In this document: in pieces, positions 15,740 through 23,812 of the stretch | Position numbering within the stretch: position 1 is the stretch's first letter | Layout: each line of letters begins with the position of its first letter | Source: Streptomyces phaeochromogenes | Lineage (GTDB): Bacteria > Actinomycetota > Actinomycetes > Streptomycetales > Streptomycetaceae | Assembly (NCBI RefSeq): GCF_001418655.1 | Contig: NZ_LIQZ01000067.1 | Span: 1-64,000 of the forward strand | Reading direction: 5' to 3' | Length of the DNA: 64,000 bases | The notes under the pieces: model-generated | Databases searched by the model: none | Seen by the model: the letters and a program-made list of their open reading frames with translations, nothing else | What the model was told of the DNA's origin: nothing | Position numbers and translations under genes: made by a program

Positions 15740-16954
15740 GTGACGTATGACATCACCGCCCTCCGCGCCCAGTTCCCGGCACTGAGCGCCGGAACCGCGC
15801 ACTTCGACGGCCCGGGTGGCACGCAGACCCCGCAGCCCGTCATCCGTGCCATCGCCGACGCGTTGGCGCAGCCCCTGTCGAACCGGGGGCAAGGGACGCC
15901 GGGGGAGCGGAACGCCGAGAGCATCGTCACCAAGGCCCGCCAGGCGATGGCCGATCTGTTGGGAGCGCAGCCGACAGGGATCGTCTTCGGCCGCAGTGCC
16001 ACCCAGCTCACCTACGACTTCTCCCGTGCCCTCGCCAAGACGTGGTTTCCCGGGGACGAGGTGGTCGTCACCCGTCTCGACCATGACGCCAACATCCGGC
16101 CATGGATCCAAGCCGCCGCCCAGGCCGGGGCCACCGTGCGCTGGGCCGACTTCGATCCCGCCACCGGAGAACTGACCGCCGCCGACGTCCGTGCCGTCCT
16201 GTCCCCGCGCACCCGGCTGGTCGCCGTGACCGCAGCCTCGAACCTCATCGGCACCCGGCCCCCGATCGCCGAGATCTCCGGCCTGGTGCGCGATGCCGGA
16301 GCGCTCACCTATGTCGACGGCGTCCACTACACCGCCCACACGCTGGTCGACCTGGAGCGGCTCGGCGCGGACTTCTTCGTCTGCTCCCCGTACAAGTTCC
16401 TCGGCCCCCACCACGGAGTCCTCGCCGCCCGGCCGGAGTTGCTGGAAACGTTGCAGCCGGACAAGCTCCTGCCCTCCACCGACGCGGTCCCGGAGCGCTT
16501 CGAACTGGGCACACTGCCCTACGAGTTTCTCGCGGGCACGGAAGCGGCGGTCGAATTCCTCACCGGCCTCGCCGGCGTCGATACGGAGACCGCAGGAACG
16601 CGACGACAGCGCCTTGCCTCGGCATTCATGGCGCTTGAGGCGCATGAACAGGCCCTGCGCACACAGCTCGACAAGGGCCTGTCCTCGCTCCCGGGTATTC
16701 AAGTCCACTCCAGGGCGGTCCATCGCACTCCCACCCTGTTGCTCACGTTCGAGGGCCGCTCGTCGACTGAGGCCTATCGGTTCCTCGCGGAGCGTGGCGT
16801 CCACGCGCCGTCGGGGTCCTTCTACGCGATCGAGGCATCCCGTCGACTCGGCCTCGGCGACACCGGTGGCCTCCGGATCGGCCTGGCCCCCTACAACAAC
16901 GGTGAGGACGTCGAACGGCTCCTGGAAGGCCTGTCCGAGTTCCTGACGCACTGA
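15740..16954 (+). CDS. Cysteine desulfurase-like PLP enzyme
   Basis: This 404-residue cytoplasmic protein is a fold-type I PLP enzyme of the class V aminotransferase/cysteine desulfurase-like group. It shows FDGPGGTQTPQPVI at the start, TRLDHDANIRPW, the PLP-aspartate region LTYVDGVHYTAH and the catalytic lysine in CSPYKFLGPHHG. The usual desulfurase active-site cysteine loop near the C-terminus is not evident, so it may be a lyase or aminotransferase rather than a true NifS. The GTG at 15740 has AGGAG 5 nt upstream. It converges with the SWIM-protein gene, with 19 bp between stops. Confidence 0.85.
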   Translation: MTYDITALRAQFPALSAGTAHFDGPGGTQTPQPVIRAIADALAQPLSNRGQGTPGERNAESIVTKARQAMADLLGAQPTGIVFGRSATQLTYDFSRALAKTWFPGDEVVVTRLDHDANIRPWIQAAAQAGATVRWADFDPATGELTAADVRAVLSPRTRLVAVTAASNLIGTRPPIAEISGLVRDAGALTYVDGVHYTAHTLVDLERLGADFFVCSPYKFLGPHHGVLAARPELLETLQPDKLLPSTDAVPERFELGTLPYEFLAGTEAAVEFLTGLAGVDTETAGTRRQRLASAFMALEAHEQALRTQLDKGLSSLPGIQVHSRAVHRTPTLLLTFEGRSSTEAYRFLAERGVHAPSGSFYAIEASRRLGLGDTGGLRIGLAPYNNGEDVERLLEGLSEFLTH

Positions 16955-16973
16955 GGGGAGCCCTCGACCTCGT

Positions 16974-18758
16974 TCACGGGGCAGGCGGTAGCGCCGGATC
17001 CGCTCCCCACGCCGCCGCGCACAGTGACCGGTCGACCTCCTCGGTGTAGTGGGCCGCCGCGAGCCAGGCACGGGCGAACCGGTTGATGTCGGCAGGGACG
17101 AGACGGCCGAAGACGTCGCGGGACCGGTCCGCCGCTGCCGAATGGAGTTCGTCGAGGAGGTCCCCGGCGCAGGCGAGACCGTGGCGGCCCAGGCGCCGGC
17201 TGTCGGTTGCGCTGTCTCCGGGGAACGCGAGCACGCGACGGCCCGCCGAGGCCGCCTGGTGGACACGACGGCGCAGGAGATGCAGCGGCGCCTCGTCCGG
17301 GGCGGGTGAGGATCCGGCGGGTGCCGTCGCCGGGGCCGGCAGGTCCGCGTGCTGGAGGCGGTCGAGACCCAGGTCGAGATGGGTCCCGGGATCACGCGGG
17401 TGGTCGGTGGCGAGGAGCAGCGCCCGGGGCAGGGGAGACGGGTCGAGCCGGGCGACGACACGCAGTCGGGTGCCCGGAGCGGCCGAGAGGAGACGGAGGT
17501 TGTCGCGGTAGGGCAGCGCGGGGTGGTCATGGGCGGCGGAGAGGCGGAGCGTCAGTCCGTCGCAGTCGGCGAGCAGACAGTCCCCCGCCGCCTCGCGGAC
17601 CGTACCGATGAGGGTCACGTCGAGGAACAGCAGGCCGTCCCCGCCGGTCAGGGCACGTGATACCTGATCGGTGACGGGCAGTTCCCACAGGCCGGCGAGA
17701 GGGTCCTCGCGCCAGGCGGCGCCGGACGCGCGCACCGCCCGTACGCCCGCTCCCGCACCCAGTCGGCCCGTCGGGGAGACGGTCGCGCCGGACACGGCGA
17801 GCCCGGCCCGTGACAGTTCGCGGTGGGTGAGAGCCGTGTCCCCGATGCGTACGGACCGGTCGGCCGCACCCACCGCCCGGCCGGGCCCTCCCGGGACGAC
17901 ATCCGACACCGTGTAGAGGCGGCCCTCGGCGTCGGCGGTCCAGGTGACCGCTCCCGCGTATCCGGTCGCCGTGAGGACGGGCTCGGAGAACAGCCCGTAC
18001 AGCCGCAGGGATCCGTCCGGGGCGTACGGCTGTCGTGCCGTGCCGCGAAGGGTGGCGAGTTCGGGGCCGGTTGAGCCCGGAAGGCGATGGGCTGTCACGA
18101 GGACTTCGCGGAGAGCGGCGGTCAACTCGGCGAGACGGTACGCCGGATCGGCGCCGCGGGCGGCGCGCAGTTGCGTGACCACGGAGACCGCCGAGGCGGC
18201 GATCCGGGGCAGACCGCTGATCCGCGCGGAGTGAGCGGCGCGCAGCAACTCCGCCTGCAGCACGGCGCCTGACCCGTCCGTACCGGCTTCGAGTACGGCG
18301 GCAGCGGCGTCGTACATGGCTTGCGCGGCGGCGCGTTGGTCGGGGGTGGGCAGCTCGGGCTCCGTGGGTGACGCGGACCGGGTGTCCGGCGTGCCGGGCG
18401 CCTCCTCGCCGACCGATGCAGGCTCGGCGTCCGGTAGCGACTGCGACTGCGACTGGGGCTCGGGCTCGGGCTCGGCGATCGGTGCCGCCGAGGCCGCAGC
18501 CGCGCGGTGCAGGCAGTCCGGTGCCAGCAGGCAGCCGCAGCGGATGGCGTCCGTGCTGGTCACCGTGCCGCCGGGGGCGTGCAGTTCGAGATGAGTGTCG
18601 TCGTCGACGGCGATGCGTACGGTGTCGCCGTCGCGGACGGACGGTCTTCCCGCCAGCTTGGTGATGCCGGCGTCCAGCCGCTTGCGGAGCCGGGGCGTGA
18701 GCCCTTGGACGAGTTCGGCGGTCACGGCCGGGGCGACCGGAGGCAGGTCGAGGCTCAA
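16974..18758 (-). CDS. SWIM zinc-finger protein, last gene of the MoxR/VWA operon
   Basis: This 594-residue protein has a SWIM zinc finger (C74-x-C76-x5-C82-x-H84, in RCGCLLAPDCLH) near the N-terminus, a motif that binds DNA or proteins. A Glu/Pro/Ser-rich acidic linker follows, then a long alpha/beta region with strand-rich segments (LRLYGLFSEPVL) and a helical C-terminus. I infer a TTG start at 18758: it overlaps the stop of the VWA gene as TTGA and has GGGGAGAAAG upstream. The position after AAA+ and VWA genes matches E. coli YehQ, whose function is unknown. It is probably translationally coupled to the VWA fusion. Confidence 0.8.
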   Translation of the reverse strand: MSLDLPPVAPAVTAELVQGLTPRLRKRLDAGITKLAGRPSVRDGDTVRIAVDDDTHLELHAPGGTVTSTDAIRCGCLLAPDCLHRAAAASAAPIAEPEPEPQSQSQSLPDAEPASVGEEAPGTPDTRSASPTEPELPTPDQRAAAQAMYDAAAAVLEAGTDGSGAVLQAELLRAAHSARISGLPRIAASAVSVVTQLRAARGADPAYRLAELTAALREVLVTAHRLPGSTGPELATLRGTARQPYAPDGSLRLYGLFSEPVLTATGYAGAVTWTADAEGRLYTVSDVVPGGPGRAVGAADRSVRIGDTALTHRELSRAGLAVSGATVSPTGRLGAGAGVRAVRASGAAWREDPLAGLWELPVTDQVSRALTGGDGLLFLDVTLIGTVREAAGDCLLADCDGLTLRLSAAHDHPALPYRDNLRLLSAAPGTRLRVVARLDPSPLPRALLLATDHPRDPGTHLDLGLDRLQHADLPAPATAPAGSSPAPDEAPLHLLRRRVHQAASAGRRVLAFPGDSATDSRRLGRHGLACAGDLLDELHSAAADRSRDVFGRLVPADINRFARAWLAAAHYTEEVDRSLCAAAWGADPALPPAP

Positions 18759-21700
18759 GAGACTTTCTCCCCTACCCAGCGGGCGAGTTCGAGTGGGCTG
18801 AGGGCGGCGACGGGCATGCCCGCGGCGACGAGTTGGCCCGCGACGCCGGTCGAGTACCGAGGGCGGCCGGAGTCGTCCAGACTCGCGCAGCCGAGTACGT
18901 GGCAGCCTGCCCCGACGAGACTGCGGACTTCGGCGAGCAGACCACCGATGGGATAGCCCTCCTCGAAGTCGCTGATGACCACGACGAGGGTGCGGGACGG
19001 CACGGTGACGAGTTCGCGGGCGTGGCGCAGCCCGGCGGCGATGTGGGTGCCGCCGCCCACGCTGACCTCGAGGAGCAGCGACAACGGGTCGTCGACATGG
19101 CCGGTGAGGTCGATGACCTCCGTGGAGAAGGCCAGGAAATGCGTGGACAGGGTTGGCACTCCGGCCAGGACGGAAGCCGTGAGGGCCGCCCAGACCGTCG
19201 AGGCCTCCATGGACCCCGACACGTCGGTGACGAGGATCAGCCGCCAGTCCGCGGCGCGTTTGGCGCGCGAACGGAAGACGGGGTGCTCCGGGATGACCTG
19301 GACGGTGCCGTCCGGGCCGCGGCGCGCGGTCGCGAGGTTGGCGCGCAGTGTGCGGGGCAGATCGAGGCCGCCGCCCGGCCGTCGGCTGGGGCGCGGCAGG
19401 ACCGCGCCGTGCAGCGCGGGACGCAGTTGTGTCGCCAGTTCCCGCGTCAGCGCCTCGACCAGGCGGCGGACCAGCGGGCGCAGGGCGGCCAGTTGCGCCT
19501 CGGGCAGTCCTCCCGCGTGCTGGAGCACGGTGCGCAGCAGGTCGACGGAGGGCCGCACGACGTCCGGGTTGAGCTCGGCTATCACGTCCTTGCGGCCCGA
19601 CGCCGCTGCCGCCGCCAGCACCTCTTCCCGGATGCCCGGTCCGAACAGGGCGGCCAGTTCCTCGGACCACTCGCGCACTCCCGGGTACGAAGCCTCCCGG
19701 CCACCCCCGTCGCGTCGGCGAGGTCCGGTCAGGTCGCCCCTGCTGCCCTCGCCGCGTCCGCTGCCGTACAGCTCGTCCAGCGCGGTCGCGAACGCCGAGG
19801 CCGAGTGCGGCAGTTGATCCGTACGACGGCCGAGTACGAGCCGCCAGCGGTCGGCGGACGCGAGGACGTGATTCTCGGGGGAGTGCTGAGCACCTCGCTC
19901 GGTTGCTGAGGTTGCTTCGGTTGCCTCGGCTGGTTCGGTTGCCTCGGCTGGTTCGGTTGCTTCGGGGTTTTCGGGCGCCGGGACGAGGTCGTCCCCCTTG
20001 TACTGAGGCAGTAGCCCGAGCGTGCGCAGGGCGGCGCGGGCCGCGAGGTCCGCGCGGGTCCAGGTGGCGAGTGCGGCGGGGTCGACGCCGCCGGTGTCGG
20101 TCAGATGCGTGGTGGCGAGGCGCTCCTCGACGGTGTCGAGGAGCCGGTCGCGGGCCGCCGGACTGAGGCTGTCGAAGCCTCCCCGGAGTGAGGGGAGCCG
20201 GTCGAGGAACTGTCGGTCGGGCATCCCGACGATGCGGTTGAGCAGCGGTTCCAGGGCGGGAGCCGCCGCCTCCAGGAGCGGGCCCGCGGCGGTCAGCACC
20301 CCGATGAGCCGGTCGGTGAGGGCGGTCCGGGCCTCGGGAGTGTTCGCCGAGTCGACCCAGGAGGCGATGCGATCGCCCAGAACATGCGGGTCCTCGTGAC
20401 CGAGGAGTACGCGTACGGCTCCGGCGGCGCCGCGCATCAGCGGGGAGCCGTCGGCGGCCAGCCGGGCGAGCGCGTCGGCGAGCCGTATGCCGCCCAAGAG
20501 GTCCGCGCGATGGGCGAGTTCGAGCAGCGCGTGCGCGTCGGCCCGGTCCTCGGAACCCGTGAGACCGTCCACCTGCCGCACCGCCGCGGCGGTCAGCAAC
20601 TCGGCCACGGTGGTCACCGTGTCGGTACGTTCCTCGTCGGCACCGAGGCCTGCGACGTGACCTGCCCGCAGTCGGTCCAACAGGGCCAGGCCGGCGAGGA
20701 GTTCCGGCAGTGTGGCGGACTGCGGGAGCACGTCGCGGACGTCGGCGAGGCGTTCGTCCGTGAGCGTGGGCAGGCCGCACTCCGCCGCCTGCCGAAGGCC
20801 GTGCAGGGTCTGCGCGGCCGTGGGCCCGCCCTCGTCCCGCTCCGCGCGCCGGCGTTCGCGCAGCATCCCCTCGGCAGCCTGCGCGGGGGTGACTCCTCGG
20901 ACACCGGCCGCGGTCAGCATGGCCGCCGTGGCGGGCGTCCAGCGCACCTCCCAGCGAGAGGTCAGCGCCTCGGACCCGCCTGCCCCGACGACCTCCTTTT
21001 GATCTCCGTACGGCACACCGCACACGGTCAGGCGCTGCAGCAGGAGCTCACGGCGGCTGTCCAGGTCGGAACGCAGCGGATCCAGACGCAGATCCCGCGT
21101 GGTGTCGGCGCCACGGCTGTCGGGTCCGGGCAGTCCCAACGCCGTCAACTCCGCCTCCACCGCCGGAGCGAGTCCGCTGCGGGGAGCTCCGGGCGCCGGG
21201 CGGCCCCCGCGTGTTCCCACGAGCACCCGCTCCATCGCCTGTGCGACGGCTCGGCCGCGCCCGTACGGCTCACCCTGTGTGAGTACGGTCTGCACCGCTT
21301 CGACCAGCTCGCCCCGGCCGGCCGCGGGAAGTCCACGCAGCCGGGCGAGGTCCCCCGCGAGACGGCAGATCTCCCGGGCGTCGGCGGGGCCCGACGGGTG
21401 GCCGAGGGCGCGCAGTTGGGCACAGATCTGTACGGCGGCACGGGTCAGGGCGTCCTCCAACGCGGCAGGGTCGCCCGCCGCGCCCAGGACCAGGTGCTGC
21501 CATTCCGGGTCCCGGATGCCCGCCGGGTAGCCGGACCGCTCGTCGAGAAGCGCGTATGTGTAGGGGATGAGCGACGTCGTCCATGCCGGGGCCTCGGCGT
21601 CCGGGCCGACGGGGACGGGCGATCGGGGTTTCGCCGGTGTGCCCGGTGACGTCAACGCCGGGGCGTGGAAGGCGCCGACGAGCACGGCGGCGCGTTCGCC

Positions 21701-22513
21701 GTTCGCGGTGGCTGCGGCCAGCCGGGCGCGCATCCACTCCTCGCGCCGCAGGTCCAGCTCGGGCACGCCTCCGGATGCGGCGGCGTCCTCACGCAGCGCC
21801 CAGCCCGTCAGGAGGGCGGCCCGCCGCAGCGCTTCGGGCGGCGAGCCAGGGGCGGTGGCCTCGACAAGGCGGTCCCACAGGTCGTCACCGGTACGGCCCG
21901 TGAGCCGGGCTCGTAGCGCGGTGGCGAGGCCGGTTCGGTGGGACGTCTCGTGGACGTCGACGGGATCGGGAGCGGTGGGTGTCTCGCCGGTGGTGCCTCG
22001 GTCGGAGGCGGGTGTCTGCGTTGATGGGCTGCCGGGGCCGCCGGGCGGCTGTGCGGACGTCGGATCGGTGGTCGGGCCGGGCTGCTCCGGAGCCGAGCCC
22101 TGGTCCGTACCGTCGTCCGGGCCTGCGGAGGCATGCCGTTCGGTACTCCACGCCCGGTCGGCGAGCGGCAGGTCGCACGCGACGACCGGCACGTCGTGCC
22201 GCGCGGCCCAGCGCACGGCGGCGAGTTCGGGCGAGAAGTCGGCGAACGGATAGAAGGCCGGGCCCCGGCCGCCGCCCCCGTCGCGGGGAGCGGCGGCGAG
22301 GGCGACCGGGGCCCGCGTCTCCTCGTGACCGAGCCAGGGCAGCCATTCCTGCATCTCGTCGGGGAGTTCGACGAGCAGCACGTCCGGCTTGGCCGCGTCC
22401 AGCAGCGCGGGCACGGCCGCGGCCAGGGACGGCGCGTGGTGCCGTACGCCGATGAGGTAGGGCGCCGCCGGGTCGGTGAGGGCCGCGACGGCTTCGTCGG
22501 GGGAGAGGGGCAC
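18755..22513 (-). CDS. DUF5682-VWA fusion protein
   Basis: This 1252-residue protein combines two families that are usually separate. The first 850 residues form the DUF5682 domain (ChaN/TraB-like start IGVRHHAPSL at 21-30, then VLLVELPDEMQEWL). A repetitive Ala-Thr-Glu-Pro linker (about 850-872) leads to a von Willebrand factor A domain. Its metal-ion-dependent adhesion site is complete: DVSGS, the threonine in GGGTHIAAGL and the aspartate in VVVISDFEEG. VWA proteins of this type pair with MoxR ATPases. The GTG at 22513 follows the ATPase stop by 5 bp. In E. coli the corresponding genes are yehM and yehP. The predicted fold has no signal peptide, so it is cytoplasmic. Confidence 0.85.
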   Translation of the reverse strand: MPLSPDEAVAALTDPAAPYLIGVRHHAPSLAAAVPALLDAAKPDVLLVELPDEMQEWLPWLGHEETRAPVALAAAPRDGGGGRGPAFYPFADFSPELAAVRWAARHDVPVVACDLPLADRAWSTERHASAGPDDGTDQGSAPEQPGPTTDPTSAQPPGGPGSPSTQTPASDRGTTGETPTAPDPVDVHETSHRTGLATALRARLTGRTGDDLWDRLVEATAPGSPPEALRRAALLTGWALREDAAASGGVPELDLRREEWMRARLAAATANGERAAVLVGAFHAPALTSPGTPAKPRSPVPVGPDAEAPAWTTSLIPYTYALLDERSGYPAGIRDPEWQHLVLGAAGDPAALEDALTRAAVQICAQLRALGHPSGPADAREICRLAGDLARLRGLPAAGRGELVEAVQTVLTQGEPYGRGRAVAQAMERVLVGTRGGRPAPGAPRSGLAPAVEAELTALGLPGPDSRGADTTRDLRLDPLRSDLDSRRELLLQRLTVCGVPYGDQKEVVGAGGSEALTSRWEVRWTPATAAMLTAAGVRGVTPAQAAEGMLRERRRAERDEGGPTAAQTLHGLRQAAECGLPTLTDERLADVRDVLPQSATLPELLAGLALLDRLRAGHVAGLGADEERTDTVTTVAELLTAAAVRQVDGLTGSEDRADAHALLELAHRADLLGGIRLADALARLAADGSPLMRGAAGAVRVLLGHEDPHVLGDRIASWVDSANTPEARTALTDRLIGVLTAAGPLLEAAAPALEPLLNRIVGMPDRQFLDRLPSLRGGFDSLSPAARDRLLDTVEERLATTHLTDTGGVDPAALATWTRADLAARAALRTLGLLPQYKGDDLVPAPENPEATEPAEATEPAEATEATSATERGAQHSPENHVLASADRWRLVLGRRTDQLPHSASAFATALDELYGSGRGEGSRGDLTGPRRRDGGGREASYPGVREWSEELAALFGPGIREEVLAAAAASGRKDVIAELNPDVVRPSVDLLRTVLQHAGGLPEAQLAALRPLVRRLVEALTRELATQLRPALHGAVLPRPSRRPGGGLDLPRTLRANLATARRGPDGTVQVIPEHPVFRSRAKRAADWRLILVTDVSGSMEASTVWAALTASVLAGVPTLSTHFLAFSTEVIDLTGHVDDPLSLLLEVSVGGGTHIAAGLRHARELVTVPSRTLVVVISDFEEGYPIGGLLAEVRSLVGAGCHVLGCASLDDSGRPRYSTGVAGQLVAAGMPVAALSPLELARWVGEKVS
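19900..19964 (-). repeat. 18-bp tandem repeat encoding the DUF5682-VWA linker
   Basis: CGGTTGCCTCGGCTGGTT occurs in tandem at 19918-19935 and 19936-19953, with diverged partial copies on both sides (19900-19917, 19954-19964). In the gene frame it encodes repeats of Glu-Ala-Thr-Glu-Pro-Ala at the junction between the DUF5682 and VWA modules. The repeat length is a multiple of three, so copy changes would lengthen or shorten the linker in frame. Confidence 0.8.
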
Positions 22514-22518
22514 GGTGG

Positions 22519-23688
22519 TCAGTCCTCCAGGACGGTGCGCAGGTCCCACAGGGTGCGCCAGGTGGCGGAGCCCTGCTCGGCGCGGCGCCTGACGGGGCCG
22601 TCCCAGTAGCCGCGCAGCCGGGCCGCGTCGGCGGGGTCGTCCTTGCGGACCACGCCGAGGAGGTGACCCGGCAAGAGTCCGAGGACGTCACGGTCGCCCG
22701 GGAAGTAGGCGGCGGCGAGCCCCAGCGCGCCCGCCACGGACACGGCTTCCGCGGTGCTCATCACCGTGGAGGGCCGCTCGACCTCCCACCCTTCATCGGA
22801 CCGGCCCTCCCGCAGGTCCCGGAAGGCCGTGATGAGCGCTTCCAGTACGGCGTCGTCGACCCGGAAGGGTGCTCCGGCCCGCTCGACCGAGGCACGTGCC
22901 TGACTGCGTACGAGCGCGGTCTCGGCGTCGAGGTCCGCGATGGGACCGACGGTCTCGAAGTTGAAACGCCGCTTGAGCGCGGCCGACATCTCGGATACCC
23001 CCTTGTCGCGCAGGTTGGCCGTCGCGATGAGGCTGAAGCCGGGGGCCGCGTGGGCCAGGGAGTCCTCGGTGCCCGCCAGTTCGGGTACGGCGATGCGCCG
23101 CTCGGAGAGCAACGACACCAGCGCGTCCTGCACTTCGGGCAGACAGCGGGTGACCTCCTCCACCCGGGCGACCGCTCCCCGGGTCATGGCGGTCAGGACG
23201 GGCGAGGGCACGAGGGCCTGCCGGCTGGGCCCCTGGGCCAGCAACAGGGCGTAGTTCCAGCCGTACTTGAGCTGGTCCTCCGTCGTGCCCGCGGTGCCCT
23301 GGACGACCAGGCCGCTGGTGCCGCAGACGGCGGCGGACAGCAGCTCGGACAGCATGGACTTGGCGGTGCCGGGCTCGCCGACGAGCAGCAGTCCGCGCTC
23401 GCCGGCGAGGGTGACGACGCACCGCTCGACCAGGGCCCGGTCGCCGACGAACTTGCCTTCCACGACGAGGCGCCGCGGCACACCCTCGGGCGTCGGGGCG
23501 TCGTCGGGCAGCCGCAGGGCCCGGCCGTCGCTGCCCATGACGAACGTGACGACGGCACGGGGCGTGAGCCGCCACGCCGGTGGGCGCGGCCCGTCGTCGT
23601 AGGCGGCGAGGAAGGCCAGCTCGGTGGCGTGCCGGTCCTCGGGCGGGGTGATCTGGCGGGCCGTGTCGGCGGCCAGGGTGGTGGTCAT
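22519..23688 (-). CDS. MoxR-type AAA+ ATPase
   Basis: This 389-residue protein is an AAA+ ATPase of the MoxR group, a chaperone-like family that remodels or loads metal-bound partners. Walker A is GEPGTAKS (104-111). The Walker B position reads ARVEEVTR (about 174-181) with Glu where Asp-Glu is usual. Sensor 1 is in LIATANLRDKG and an arginine finger candidate is KRRF near 240. I chose the ATG at 23688 because it begins with MTTTLAADTARQI; the upstream frame is low-complexity. The gap to the DUF5682-VWA gene is 5 bp. It resembles E. coli YehL in position and motifs. Confidence 0.9.
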   Translation of the reverse strand: MTTTLAADTARQITPPEDRHATELAFLAAYDDGPRPPAWRLTPRAVVTFVMGSDGRALRLPDDAPTPEGVPRRLVVEGKFVGDRALVERCVVTLAGERGLLLVGEPGTAKSMLSELLSAAVCGTSGLVVQGTAGTTEDQLKYGWNYALLLAQGPSRQALVPSPVLTAMTRGAVARVEEVTRCLPEVQDALVSLLSERRIAVPELAGTEDSLAHAAPGFSLIATANLRDKGVSEMSAALKRRFNFETVGPIADLDAETALVRSQARASVERAGAPFRVDDAVLEALITAFRDLREGRSDEGWEVERPSTVMSTAEAVSVAGALGLAAAYFPGDRDVLGLLPGHLLGVVRKDDPADAARLRGYWDGPVRRRAEQGSATWRTLWDLRTVLED

Positions 23689-23812
23689 CGGTGGTCCGTC
23701 CGGTCGGGTCGGGAGGTCGTCAGCAGGGGGGTCGTTGTACGGGGAGCCGTCATCCGGGGAGCCGCCGGCAAGGGTTCGTCCGGTCGGCTCGGGCGACGGC
23801 CGTCGGCGGCGG

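Noticed and set aside
18759..21023. Extension of the SWIM gene frame upstream to a 1349-codon frame
   Set aside because: The extra part is Arg/Pro/Gly-rich low-complexity sequence overlapping the DUF5682-VWA gene in another frame; the TTG at 18758 gives a sensible start.
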